From contig NZ_JAAVUR010000009.1 of the NCBI RefSeq assembly GCF_018449545.1, positions 62,001 through 126,000 of the forward strand: a stretch of DNA of 64,000 nt. The letters are read 5' to 3'. The notes under the pieces are model-generated. The model ran no database searches and was not told the DNA's origin. It saw nothing but the letters and a program-made list of their open reading frames with translations. Made by a program: the position numbers and the translations under genes. Within the stretch, counting starts at the first letter, position 1. Each line of letters starts with the position of its first letter. The DNA is from Granulicella sp. dw_53 (GTDB lineage Bacteria; Acidobacteriota; Terriglobia; Terriglobales; Acidobacteriaceae). Positions 8,274 to 17,377 of this stretch are shown here, in pieces.

Positions 8274-11200
8274 TTAGAACGTCACGCGAGCAGCGAACTG
8301 CAGACGGCGCATGGTGCTGTTCGGTTCAATCCCGGTAATGACACCAGCGCCCTGGGCGACGGTGCAATCGACGCAACGTGAGTTGCTGGCGTTCGGAATA
8401 TCGAGCGGTGCGTGGTTGAAGACGTTGAAGGCCTGGAACTGGAACTGTCCCTTGAAACGCTCCGTCAGAGGAATGTCCTTGATCACGGACAAATCTGCAA
8501 AGTAGTCTCTCGGGCCAACCAGAGAGTTGCGGCCGACGTTGCCGAAGGTTCCAAACGCCGGGCGGACAAACGGACCCGACACCGCGCCATTGGTTATTAG
8601 AGCAGCCACTGGCGTGAAGAGAGTTCGCGCGTGGGTTGCGGGGTTGAGGTCGCCTGTCGTCAGATTGAAAGCGCTTGCGTTGCCGCTTGGACGGCAGTCA
8701 CTGGTTGTGCCGGGTCCGGAGAAGTTCGTGTCGAGATCCTGATCCTGGCCGCACTCCTGATAGGTCGGAGTGAACGGACGGCCGCTCTCCCATGTCGTCT
8801 GCCCTGCCAGTGAGTAACCACCGACGAGGTAGTCCATGAGCCGGTTCGAATTCCCGAGGAACATCTTACCTTTGCCAAACGGCAGGGCGTATACGCTGCT
8901 GAAGACGAAGATATGGGTGCGGTTGGTATCGTTGCGTCCCCAGCTTGCTCTCTTGTACTGCGCGAAGGCCGCATCGTTGGAGTAATTTTCCGCCTTGGAC
9001 CAGCTATAGTTCGCGTTGAACTGCAGCCCATTGGAGAAGCGCTTATTGAGCTTCGATTGGAGGGCGTTGTAGATTGCGCGGCCGTTTGGAGCAGCGGAGG
9101 TCATGCCACTCGAACAGCAGATGGTGGCGACGCCCTGATACGTTCCGACGAACTTTCCGTTGAAAGGTCGACGAATGGTGTTGCCTGCAGCCAGCTCAGC
9201 TTGCGAGTTCGGCAGCCTCGGCGTGTTGAAGTCGTAGCCGTAGGTCTCACCTGGGTAGACGCGCTCGCCGATGTTGCCGACGTACGCGATCTCAAAGGTC
9301 GTCGTTGCACCGATCTGCTGTTGTATCGCTACGTTGTACTGATCCACGCGTGGCAACGTCATACGCTCCGGCCGGAATTGCTGAGCGTAAGTATCCTGGA
9401 AGGGGATAATGCCGTTCGCGGGAATCGTCGGCTGCGCCGGACGTGTGGGAGGAGCAGTGAGGGTCGTAGCAAAGGCCCCCGCAGAGTAATTACCGATCCT
9501 GTTTATGTCCTCGTTGGCCTGCACCGGCAGATTGTGAGAGAGCACGCTTCCGAAGATGGTTCCGAAGTAGCCCACCGTATCGTAGGTCTGACCGAGGCCG
9601 GCACGGATGACCGTATTCGGCGCTACCTGGTAAGCAATGCCAAAGCGGCCAGCGAAGTTGGTGTAGTCCATCCGCTGATTGCCGTTGGTGCCGATGCCAT
9701 TCGCCCCCGCGACGCGAATACCACCTGCCTCAAGCGAAGCGAATCCGCCATGGCCCAGACCGTTGACCGATTCGGGAAAAATAATGTCCCAACGAACACC
9801 GTAGTTCATGGTCAGCTTTGGAGTAATGCGCCACGTATCCTGCACATAGAACGCACCGCGCTTCTGGTAGTCGTATTGGTCGTTGATATAGACATCGAAA
9901 CGCTGAAAGCGAGCGGCTGCGCCGACGAGGTAGGAGGCCAGGTCGCTTCCGGTGCTCACCACTGTGCTGCCATTCGAGAAGCCCGTCGTCGAGTTATCGA
10001 AGGTGAACTGGCCGGTGCGATTTGAGTCGCTGGCATTGCGGACGTTCTTCGCGTAACGAATGTCACCTCCAAATTTAACCGCGTGATTGCCGATCAACTT
10101 TGTCCAGTTATTGGTGAGTTGAAAGACCTGTTCACTCTCCAGAAGGGGGCAGTTGCATCCTTGATTGCCAAGGTTGCTGAGGCTGTTCTGGTTGAAGTTG
10201 AAGGTCGGAAGCCCGCTTGTATCGGGGGTGGTATTCAGGTTGGGAATGCCAAGCGCGGCTGCGGAGGTCAGTCCGGAGAACTTGCTCTCGGCGACGTGGT
10301 AGCTAAGGAAGCCGACGCGAAGATCGGTGAGGAGGGAAGGCTTCACGGCCCAATCGAAACCGACGGTTGCGCTTTGGTTCTGAGTCACGGTGTTGCCGGT
10401 CGTGCTGCCAATGCCAAAGCCGTTACCGCCCGCCTGACCGAAGACAGGAACACCGAGGAGACGAAAGAGCGCGTAGTCATAGCGTCCGAAGACGTGCAGA
10501 CGGTCCTTCACCTGATCGTCGAGCCGGATGTCAGCCTGATCGCTGTTCACTGTGCCATTTCCGGCGGCTACGAAGTTGTTGTTGATTCCCTGTCCGCTGG
10601 AGTTTGGCGCAGGAAGTAATCTCAACAGCGCAAGCGCCTGCTGATTGAGCGCTGCAACGGGAATCTGTCCTGGGGCGCCGTAGGGAGTCTTGGTGGTGGG
10701 GTTATAGAGCACCTGGTTCGTGTACTCGGAGAGATTACAGATGCCGGAGGCCGCCAGTAGGCAAGTGTTGCGAACCGTTGCGGTTGGAACGTTCTGTGTC
10801 AAGCTGCTTCCGAGACGATTGCGTAGGCCCTGGTAGTCCAGGAAGAAAAACGCCTTGTCCTTCTTGATTGGGCCGCTCACCGACCCGCCGAACTGTCCGT
10901 AGACCTCAGGGGGTACGAGTCGCCCCGTGACGGGGTCCGGCTGATACTGTGTAAAAGGATTCCGTGCGTAAAAGGCATCCGAGTGACGGAAGAAGAACGC
11001 ATCCCCGTGGAGGGCATTTCCTCCGGACTTCGTCGAGACGCTGACGATGCCGCCGGCTGCTCCGCCGAGTTCCGCATCATAGTTCTGAGTCGTGACCTTG
11101 GTCTCGCTGATTGAATCCAATGTCGGGTTAATCACAATGATTCCCAAGACCGGATCCCGGTTATCGGTTCCGTCCAGGATAAAGCCCTGCTCGCCGTAGT

Positions 11201-11783
11201 TCGAGCCGTTCGTGTTCAGCGCCAGACCGCCCTGTGGATTTTCAGGACCGTTGATATTAAAGCTGGCGTGTTGCACCCCGGGGGTAAGCAATAGAAAGTT
11301 GGTAAAGTTACGTTGGAAGTTCGGGAGATTCGAAATCGCCCGCTCGTCCAGAATCTCTGAGACGTCAGCACGGTCCACCTTCAACGCCGGTGCGTCTGAG
11401 GTCACGTTAACCGTCTGATTTCCCCCTGTGACTGTCATGGTTACGTCGACCTTCTGGGCGACGTCCGCATGAATCACCAGGGGCTGGGTCTGGGTGCTCG
11501 AAAAGTCCTTGGCGTCCACCTTGACGGTATAGCTATCTGGAACGAGGTGATCTGCCGTCCAGTTTCCCGTAGCGTTCGTTACGACGGTTTGGACTGTTCC
11601 CTTTTGAACGTCCGTGACTGTAACCGTCGCACCCGAAACTGCCGCTCCCGAGGAATCTGTGACTGTTCCGTACAAAGAGCCATAGATCGCCTGGGCGAGA
11701 AGGAACGAAGCTGTACTGGAGACGAGAATTGCGGCGGCGAGAATTGCGCGCGCAGTAAACCTAGCGAAATGCTGATGTTGCAT
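8274..11783 (-). CDS. Oar-like TonB-dependent outer-membrane receptor
   Basis: The protein has 1169 residues. Signal peptide to about residue 30, then a carboxypeptidase-regulatory-like (Ig-fold) domain at about 33-115 (IYGSLYGTVTDSSGAAVSGA), then a plug domain (about 130-255, with ILDGTDNRDPV and YDAELGGAAGGIVSV), then a long beta-barrel ending in an aromatic C-terminus (LQFAARVTF). This is the usual large acidobacterial receptor related to myxobacterial Oar. Such receptors are energised by TonB-ExbBD and import or secrete large substrates. The linked glycosidase and sugar permease point to a carbohydrate (inference). No SusD-like partner is present. It is transcribed divergently from the membrane regulator at 11942, with 158 bases between them. 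Confidence 0.9.
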   Translation of the reverse strand: MQHQHFARFTARAILAAAILVSSTASFLLAQAIYGSLYGTVTDSSGAAVSGATVTVTDVQKGTVQTVVTNATGNWTADHLVPDSYTVKVDAKDFSSTQTQPLVIHADVAQKVDVTMTVTGGNQTVNVTSDAPALKVDRADVSEILDERAISNLPNFQRNFTNFLLLTPGVQHASFNINGPENPQGGLALNTNGSNYGEQGFILDGTDNRDPVLGIIVINPTLDSISETKVTTQNYDAELGGAAGGIVSVSTKSGGNALHGDAFFFRHSDAFYARNPFTQYQPDPVTGRLVPPEVYGQFGGSVSGPIKKDKAFFFLDYQGLRNRLGSSLTQNVPTATVRNTCLLAASGICNLSEYTNQVLYNPTTKTPYGAPGQIPVAALNQQALALLRLLPAPNSSGQGINNNFVAAGNGTVNSDQADIRLDDQVKDRLHVFGRYDYALFRLLGVPVFGQAGGNGFGIGSTTGNTVTQNQSATVGFDWAVKPSLLTDLRVGFLSYHVAESKFSGLTSAAALGIPNLNTTPDTSGLPTFNFNQNSLSNLGNQGCNCPLLESEQVFQLTNNWTKLIGNHAVKFGGDIRYAKNVRNASDSNRTGQFTFDNSTTGFSNGSTVVSTGSDLASYLVGAAARFQRFDVYINDQYDYQKRGAFYVQDTWRITPKLTMNYGVRWDIIFPESVNGLGHGGFASLEAGGIRVAGANGIGTNGNQRMDYTNFAGRFGIAYQVAPNTVIRAGLGQTYDTVGYFGTIFGSVLSHNLPVQANEDINRIGNYSAGAFATTLTAPPTRPAQPTIPANGIIPFQDTYAQQFRPERMTLPRVDQYNVAIQQQIGATTTFEIAYVGNIGERVYPGETYGYDFNTPRLPNSQAELAAGNTIRRPFNGKFVGTYQGVATICCSSGMTSAAPNGRAIYNALQSKLNKRFSNGLQFNANYSWSKAENYSNDAAFAQYKRASWGRNDTNRTHIFVFSSVYALPFGKGKMFLGNSNRLMDYLVGGYSLAGQTTWESGRPFTPTYQECGQDQDLDTNFSGPGTTSDCRPSGNASAFNLTTGDLNPATHARTLFTPVAALITNGAVSGPFVRPAFGTFGNVGRNSLVGPRDYFADLSVIKDIPLTERFKGQFQFQAFNVFNHAPLDIPNASNSRCVDCTVAQGAGVITGIEPNSTMRRLQFAARVTF

Positions 11784-11889
11784 ACTTCCTCCTGAAATGA
11801 AACAAGACGGCCCTTTTTCGTGACAGCTGAGATTCGCTAACTGAGATGCAGGTTGTCACCGTGTTTTACTGGGAGGTAACATAGTTGAC

Positions 11890-11909
11890 GGTGAATTTCA
11901 CCTTCGTTT
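11890..11909. promoter_or_regulatory. Candidate operator between receptor and regulator
   Basis: The intergenic region holds a perfect 13-base palindrome, GGTGAATTTCACC (11890-11902), immediately followed by TTCGTTTCACC, which repeats the right half-site. It sits 32-52 bases before the regulator start. A similar TTTCA-TTCGTTT pair lies upstream of the second regulator at 60896-60908. Its role as a binding site is inferred. Confidence 0.4.
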
Positions 11910-11941
11910 CACCTACCTAAGTACTTAGAAACAGAGTTGAT

Positions 11942-13213
11942 ATGGATGCGTTTGATCTCGTTGAGCGTAAGGCTCTCGCGGACCGTGTAGCCTCTGGTCC
12001 CCAGCTCACAGGATCCCCAAAGCTGCGTTCCTTCTTCCTTTACGTCATCGATTGTGCGATTCGGGAGCATCCCGAGGAGGCTACCGAACAACAGATCGGC
12101 ATTCACGTCTTTGGCCGACAGCCGGGCTACAGCTCAGGCGACGACAGTATCGTGCGGTCTCAGGCGCGGCTCCTTCGTCTGAAGCTGACCGCTTACTTTG
12201 CGACCGAGGGCGCAGACGAGACGCTGATTATCGAGATCCCAAAGGGACACTATCTTCCGGTCTTTCGCGAACGCACGCACGAAGATCATCATGCCCCTAC
12301 GGAATCTCACGAACACACCGAGAATGGTTCGGCGGAAGAGTTAGCATCTCATTCCAACATTCCAGGCCTCCCCGAAGAAGTTTTTGCGGTGGCGTCGCCA
12401 ATCCACACGATCTCCCGATTCCGCGTCTCGCCTCTCAGGGGCGTTCTGTTGCTCCTGCTCTTCCTAATTCTGGGACTTGGTTTGGGCGCCTGGGGACACC
12501 AGCGCTGGGCTACCTCGATGGGACGCAGTCCCGACCCTCTCTGGTCGCCATTTTTGAAGAGCTCCAGGTCAACCCTGGTGATCTACAGCAATCCTCTCTT
12601 CAGCGGCAACCCTGTTACCGGCCTGCACTTAGTTGGCCCCGATGCACCGACTCCCGATCCTGAGTTGGCGGACGATACCTACACCGGCACTGGGGAAGCG
12701 GCGGCGATCTATCAACTGAGCCGCTTCTTCTACGACCGGAACGCCGACTTTGTGCTCAAACGAAGCAGATTGATCACTTGGGACGAGGCCCGGTTGAGCA
12801 ACCTGATCTTCATTGGTGCCTCAAGCCAGAACACCGCTTTGCACGATCTCCCTACCTTGTCCGAGTTCTCGATCGCACTGGATGAACGCGACCGTGGATA
12901 CATCGTCAATCAACACCCACGTCCCGGCGAACCGGCACGTTTCCCAGTTCAGGACAGGACCCAGGAGACCGCCATTCTGGCCTTCCTGCCAGGCCTGGAA
13001 CCCGGAACTCATATCCTTATCTTCAGCGGCTTGACCACAATCGGGACTCAGGCCGCCGTCGAGTACGCATGCCGCCCAGAGAACATCGCTGCCTTGACGA
13101 AGCAGGCAGGACTGACCAAGCGGGACCTCCGCTCCTTCGAGGCGGTACTGCGGGTCGGCATCAGCAAAGGAGTCGGGGTCAATACGCAACTCCTTCTGCT
13201 CCATAACCGGTAG
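11942..13213 (+). CDS. Single-pass membrane regulator, winged-helix-like N-terminus (ToxR-like layout)
   Basis: The protein has 423 residues. Residues about 1-110 form a compact domain ending IVRSQARLLRLKLTAYF ... IEIPKGHYLPVF, which recalls the recognition helix and C-terminal hairpin of OmpR/ToxR winged helices and is common in acidobacterial regulators. A polar linker rich in His and Glu (111-160) is followed by one membrane span (about 167-185). The remaining 230 residues would lie in the periplasm and match no domain I know. The same architecture recurs at 59523-60842, and both copies are divergent from an Oar-like receptor. Inference: it senses an envelope or receptor-linked signal and controls the receptor gene. 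The sugar permease follows 118 bases downstream on the same strand. Confidence 0.65.
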   Translation: MDAFDLVERKALADRVASGPQLTGSPKLRSFFLYVIDCAIREHPEEATEQQIGIHVFGRQPGYSSGDDSIVRSQARLLRLKLTAYFATEGADETLIIEIPKGHYLPVFRERTHEDHHAPTESHEHTENGSAEELASHSNIPGLPEEVFAVASPIHTISRFRVSPLRGVLLLLLFLILGLGLGAWGHQRWATSMGRSPDPLWSPFLKSSRSTLVIYSNPLFSGNPVTGLHLVGPDAPTPDPELADDTYTGTGEAAAIYQLSRFFYDRNADFVLKRSRLITWDEARLSNLIFIGASSQNTALHDLPTLSEFSIALDERDRGYIVNQHPRPGEPARFPVQDRTQETAILAFLPGLEPGTHILIFSGLTTIGTQAAVEYACRPENIAALTKQAGLTKRDLRSFEAVLRVGISKGVGVNTQLLLLHNR

Positions 13214-13331
13214 ATCGAGCATCATAAGGATCGTTGGGTCATACGTCTCACTTCGTAACCGGACGTACCTCTTCCATACATGTTCAAATTAGAGATAACG
13301 ATCGTCCGATCGAAAGGATTGAGGAAGAACC

Positions 13332-14669
13332 ATGGCAGTCCAAATGAATGTAAGTGTCCCCGGCAGCGCAACTGACCGTACCAAGACAGACCTGCGCGCC
13401 ATGTCCATTGCGACTGCCCTCTTCTTCATGTGGGGCTTTCTGACGTGTCTCAACGACATCCTCATCCCTCATCTGCAAAACATCTTCGAGCTCAACTACG
13501 CACAAGCCATGCTCGTCCAGTTTGCCTTCTTTTCGTCTTACTTCATCTTCGCCTGGCCAGCTGGCAAGCTGGTGGAGTGGCGAGGATATAAGCAAACCAT
13601 GGTCATGGGCCTGGTTGTGATGGCATCCGGGGCACTGCTCTTCCTGCCTGCGTCGGCTCTCGCATCCTATGGCCTCTTCCTCTCTGCGCTGGTCGTCCTC
13701 GCCGCCGGCATCACCTGCCTTCAGGTCTCAGCCAACCCTTATGTGACGAGCCTCGGACCGGAGAGGACCGCGGCTAGCCGACTGAACTTCTCCCAGGCCT
13801 TCAATTCGCTCGGCACGACCATCGCTCCGCTCCTGGGTGGTGCACTGATCCTGGGCGGCACGCAGATCTCGCCGGAGAAGCTGCACTCCCTGTCCGCGGC
13901 GCTCCTGCAGTCCTACCGTGCTCAGCAGGCATCGTCGGTGCGTCTTCCCTACCTTGGGATCGCGCTTGCGCTCCTCGCGCTGGCTCTCGCTCTGGGCCTG
14001 TTGAAGCTTCCTCCCATGGTCACAAGCCGTACCCAGGACTTCCGTCCAGGAGCCTACAACGCCTCCTCCAACGAACCCGACAGCATCTGGCGGCATCCTT
14101 GGCTTTTGATGGGTGCCCTTGGCATCTTCCTCTACGTTGGCGCGGAGGTCTCGATCGGCAGCTTTCTAGTGAAATACTTCGGTCTGCCGCAGATCATGTC
14201 CATGACAGAACAGACAGCCGCTAAATACGTCGGTTTCTACTGGGGTGGGGCAATGATCGGCCGCTTTATCGGAGCCGCCGTCCTGCAGCGTCTGCGGACG
14301 GGTCTGGTTCTAGGGATCGCCGCCTCCGTCGCGTGTGCTTTGGTCGTCTTCTCTATGCTGAACCATGGTCCTTCGGCGATGTGGTCGATCATCCTGGTCG
14401 GACTCTTCAACTCGGTCATGTTCCCCAACATCTTCACCTTGGGGCTCGCCAACCTTGGGGAATTCACCAGCAAGGGATCCAGCCTCCTAGTCGCTGCGAT
14501 CGTTGGTGGCGCGCTGCTTCCCTTGCTGGAAGGAAGCCTGGCCGACCGGATCGGCGTCCAACATGCCTTTATCGTGCCTGTCGTCTGCTATCTCTTCATC
14601 GCCGGCTTCGGCTTCGCGGCTCGCAATCTCTTAACCTCCGACGCACCTATCACGGAGCACGGCGCATAG
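13332..14669 (+). CDS. FHS-family sugar/H+ symporter (FucP / GluP-like MFS)
   Basis: The protein has 445 residues and about twelve membrane spans. The first span carries FFMWGFLTCLNDILIPHL, the hallmark of the fucose-galactose-glucose (FHS) branch of the major facilitator superfamily, and SANPYVTSLGPE and LNFSQAFNSLG follow as in FucP and GluP. The ATG is preceded by AGGA at a suitable distance. Expected role: inner-membrane uptake of a monosaccharide with protons. Its place beside a TonB receptor, its regulator and a secreted glucosidase suggests it imports the released sugar. Substrate (fucose, glucose, galactose or N-acetylglucosamine) cannot be chosen from sequence alone. Confidence 0.9.
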   Translation: MAVQMNVSVPGSATDRTKTDLRAMSIATALFFMWGFLTCLNDILIPHLQNIFELNYAQAMLVQFAFFSSYFIFAWPAGKLVEWRGYKQTMVMGLVVMASGALLFLPASALASYGLFLSALVVLAAGITCLQVSANPYVTSLGPERTAASRLNFSQAFNSLGTTIAPLLGGALILGGTQISPEKLHSLSAALLQSYRAQQASSVRLPYLGIALALLALALALGLLKLPPMVTSRTQDFRPGAYNASSNEPDSIWRHPWLLMGALGIFLYVGAEVSIGSFLVKYFGLPQIMSMTEQTAAKYVGFYWGGAMIGRFIGAAVLQRLRTGLVLGIAASVACALVVFSMLNHGPSAMWSIILVGLFNSVMFPNIFTLGLANLGEFTSKGSSLLVAAIVGGALLPLLEGSLADRIGVQHAFIVPVVCYLFIAGFGFAARNLLTSDAPITEHGA

Positions 14670-14680
14670 CTCGACGTTTG

Positions 14681-14724
14681 ATGTGTGTTCGAGAGCCATG
14701 AGGGGAGTGCTCTCGAACGCACAT
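14681..14724. terminator. Bidirectional terminator between convergent genes
   Basis: A 16-base-pair stem with one G-T wobble (ATGTGTGTTCGAGAGC with GCTCTCGAACGCACAT) and a 12-base loop lie between the stops of the sugar permease (14669) and the SH3-like lipoprotein (14754). Its symmetry fits use by both transcripts. Confidence 0.65.
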
Positions 14725-14753
14725 TCACCCCTCTCCTTAGAAAAAGTCAGGGC

Positions 14754-15941
14754 CTACCGTTTCTTCTTCTTTCCCTTATCAGCCTTTTTCTCAATCACTA
14801 CCGGATGCGCCTCCATCGGAGCAGGCATCCCCGGCTGCAATACGCGCCGTACCAGATTTCCTTCCAACCGGTATGTCTTCAGCACCGTCTTGCCCGGGAC
14901 CACTGCTCCTGTCACTGGATCGGGCACCGCCTCATCGGCCTCCCCTGCTAGAACCTTATAGGCAAAGATAGGAGCCGGGACCACAGCTGTAGCGCTCTTC
15001 CCATACGGGTCCTTCGCCACGGAGATCGTCACCGGCAGATATCCTTCGATATTTCTGTCTCGAAAACCAGTCTCGTAACGGTGCTTCTTCACGCTCCAGG
15101 TAAACACCCGAACCTGATCGAAGTCGTACGTCAGTCCAGCCTTATAAGGGCTCAACACGGTTACATACACCGGAATATTCTTGTCGTCCTGCTCCGCCTC
15201 GGGATCGTTCACCGTCGTCAGGATATAAGCACCCACGATCCGCTGCCCTTCGGCGTACCGCGTCAGTGCCTCAGGAGCGTCCACATCGATCATCCGGCTG
15301 AAGATCCACCCCGTCCGTCCTTGCGCATCGCGCACCAGCCACCAATCCTCCATCGGTGGCGGAGGCGGCGGAACCGCAGCCGCCAACGCGCCAGACACTC
15401 CGGGCTTTGCCGGAACCACCACCGGAGGCGCAACCGCCCGCGTCCCCTTCGAACCCGGAACCGCCTTCGGCAGCGTAGCCCTGGCCAGCATCTTCAGCTT
15501 TGCGCCCTCCTGAAGCAGGAAGAACCGCTCCGTGTCGCGACCCGGCCGCGCATGGAGATACACCTCATCCCGAACCACCGCCGAAGCCACCGCGGGGTCG
15601 TTCTTATGTTGCTCTTTTAGAGCATCAAACAACCCATATACCTGGTCGTTCGCGACCGCCTTCTCATCGATCCAGCCCTGCTCACCCTTTTCGGTCTGAA
15701 CTTTTACGAAACGCCTGCCGTGATCCAACACTTGCAGCTTATCGCCATTGACCACCGTCGCCGTCCGGTTCGAGACCGCCGCCACCCGATCCCGCAGAAA
15801 CGTCTGCTTTGCCGTCACATACACCCATTGCTGCGCAGGCTTCGGCCGCATTCTCGAGCAGCCCGCCACCATCAGCAAAAGGCAAATCGACAATCCCCAC
15901 CCAACAACCAGCCGAAAAACTCGCTCCGGTAAGATCCCCAC
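14754..15941 (-). CDS. SH3-like-domain lipoprotein, hypothetical
   Basis: The frame is open from 16025 (a TTG), but the GTG at 15941 gives a tidy lipoprotein signal ending LLLMVAGC. The start is uncertain because no clear ribosome site is visible. After the lipid cysteine there are two SH3b-like stretches: one with LRDRVAAVSNRTATVVNGD ... GEQGWIDEKAV, and a second with VYLHARPGRD ... GRTGWIFSRMIDVD, separated by a proline- and alanine-rich linker. The C-terminal third is beta-rich, and the protein ends in a Lys cluster (KKADKGKKKKR). SH3b domains often bind cell-wall peptides or glycans. Function unknown; probably a periplasm-facing envelope protein. Confidence 0.65.
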   Translation of the reverse strand: MGILPERVFRLVVGWGLSICLLLMVAGCSRMRPKPAQQWVYVTAKQTFLRDRVAAVSNRTATVVNGDKLQVLDHGRRFVKVQTEKGEQGWIDEKAVANDQVYGLFDALKEQHKNDPAVASAVVRDEVYLHARPGRDTERFFLLQEGAKLKMLARATLPKAVPGSKGTRAVAPPVVVPAKPGVSGALAAAVPPPPPPMEDWWLVRDAQGRTGWIFSRMIDVDAPEALTRYAEGQRIVGAYILTTVNDPEAEQDDKNIPVYVTVLSPYKAGLTYDFDQVRVFTWSVKKHRYETGFRDRNIEGYLPVTISVAKDPYGKSATAVVPAPIFAYKVLAGEADEAVPDPVTGAVVPGKTVLKTYRLEGNLVRRVLQPGMPAPMEAHPVVIEKKADKGKKKKR

Positions 15942-16086
15942 GGAACGCACGAATTGTCTACTTGAGGAAAAAATAGCGGAACATCTCCACACTACAGTTC
16001 CAACATAGCACCGCGAACGCCCCAAACACGGCGCCCGTACCGTACTAGCAAACGGGGCCGAGTCTGGGGCGATCCGGGATTATGAC

Positions 16087-17244
16087 CTAGTGAGACGCAA
16101 CCACCACCAACGCCCCAGCCGGATCGGTCCCAGTCGCTGCGGTGGCGACCTGGTCCAGTTTGCCCGCTACTGTCGCGTCGAAGCTATACATCGTCAGGTC
16201 CGGAGACCCCTGAGATGCTGCTGCCAAGAGATACTTCCCTCCCCCAGCCAATGCCAGCGACACCACCGATTGCCCGCTCGCATAGGGAGATCCGCTCAGC
16301 GGCGTAGCCACCCCATTGGTCAGGGAATACCCAGATATCGTCGCGTCAGTGCCGTTCGCCACATAAGCAAACGCGCCGGTGCTGTCCAGCGCAACCGCCA
16401 GCGGCTGCGCCCCCGCTGCAAATGGCGATCCATTCACCGCCGTCAGCGATCCGCCCGATCCGATGGTATAAGCCGCTAGCCCAGCCCCCTGGCCAGTTCG
16501 TGCGATATATAGATGGGTCGACGTGTTGTCCACAGCCAGTGCGTTATCACTCGTCTGCGTTGAAATGGGCGCGAGCGGGGTGCCCGGCGTCGCAACCCCG
16601 GTACTTGTATTGAACGTGAATACCGCATCACCTGCCGTTCCGAGCGCTGCAAATATTAGACCGCCATTCGGCGATATCTTCACCGACTTCGGCTGCACGG
16701 AGGTAGTGGAGATCGAGTAAGGAACCGCTGAGGACTGCGAGAGAGCGCCGGTCGTCTTATTGATCTGATAGATATCCAACTGTTGGAACGTTCCATCCAG
16801 CGCAAACAGCCAGTTCCCGTCCGGAGACACGTCCAGCGCAGTCGCAAACACAATGGCCTGCGAAGCCCCAGTCGAAGGTGTCGACAACGATCCGTCGGAT
16901 CCAATGACATACGCGTAGATCGCTCCCGGCCCAGCCACATAGAGAAACGTATTCGATATAGTCACCACCTCAGCCAGCGGCACGACTCCGATCGAAAACG
17001 GCGCGCTTGAAACTGCTGTCAAAGTCCCCGTTCCCACTGAAAATCCGCTCACCGTCTGTGTGGTCGCATTCGCACTCCCGACATACACCAGGTTGCCGCT
17101 AGACACAGTCCCACCGCCGCCGCCACCACTACTCCCGCCACCAGAGTTATTCTGCGGAACAAAGAAGTTACTGCATCCCGTCAACGCCACTACACTGGCC
17201 GCCAGTAGAATTCTCCACTGTAGCTTCGCCGCTCTCGCTGCCAT
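16087..17244 (-). CDS. Lipoprotein with lactonase-like beta-propeller (YVTN type)
   Basis: I place the start at the ATG at 17244, which has GAGG and AAGAAGG just upstream and gives a short basic n-region and the lipobox VALTGC; the frame is open further upstream to 17430. A Gly/Ser-rich linker with a run of glycines follows the cysteine. The rest is built of repeated blades (NLVYVGSANATTQTVSGF, LYVAGPGAIYAYVIG, LYIARTGQGAGLAAYTIG, FAYVANGTDATISGYSL), as in the 6-phosphogluconolactonase/YVTN propeller superfamily. Such acidobacterial lipoproteins are common and mostly uncharacterised. Lactonase activity is not supported by any residue I can point to. It is divergent from the M28 peptidase at 17378. 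Confidence 0.72.
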   Translation of the reverse strand: MAARAAKLQWRILLAASVVALTGCSNFFVPQNNSGGGSSGGGGGGTVSSGNLVYVGSANATTQTVSGFSVGTGTLTAVSSAPFSIGVVPLAEVVTISNTFLYVAGPGAIYAYVIGSDGSLSTPSTGASQAIVFATALDVSPDGNWLFALDGTFQQLDIYQINKTTGALSQSSAVPYSISTTSVQPKSVKISPNGGLIFAALGTAGDAVFTFNTSTGVATPGTPLAPISTQTSDNALAVDNTSTHLYIARTGQGAGLAAYTIGSGGSLTAVNGSPFAAGAQPLAVALDSTGAFAYVANGTDATISGYSLTNGVATPLSGSPYASGQSVVSLALAGGGKYLLAAASQGSPDLTMYSFDATVAGKLDQVATAATGTDPAGALVVVASH

Positions 17245-17377
17245 CGCCTTCTTACCTCGCCCCAACATCATCTCAAATAGAACCACGTCTGCGCCTCCAA
17301 CACTCCTCAGTAAACTTGCTGCTTCTGCTTCCGGCCACGGTTTTGTCACTTTGGTCGCTCTTTTATAATCACAACCT

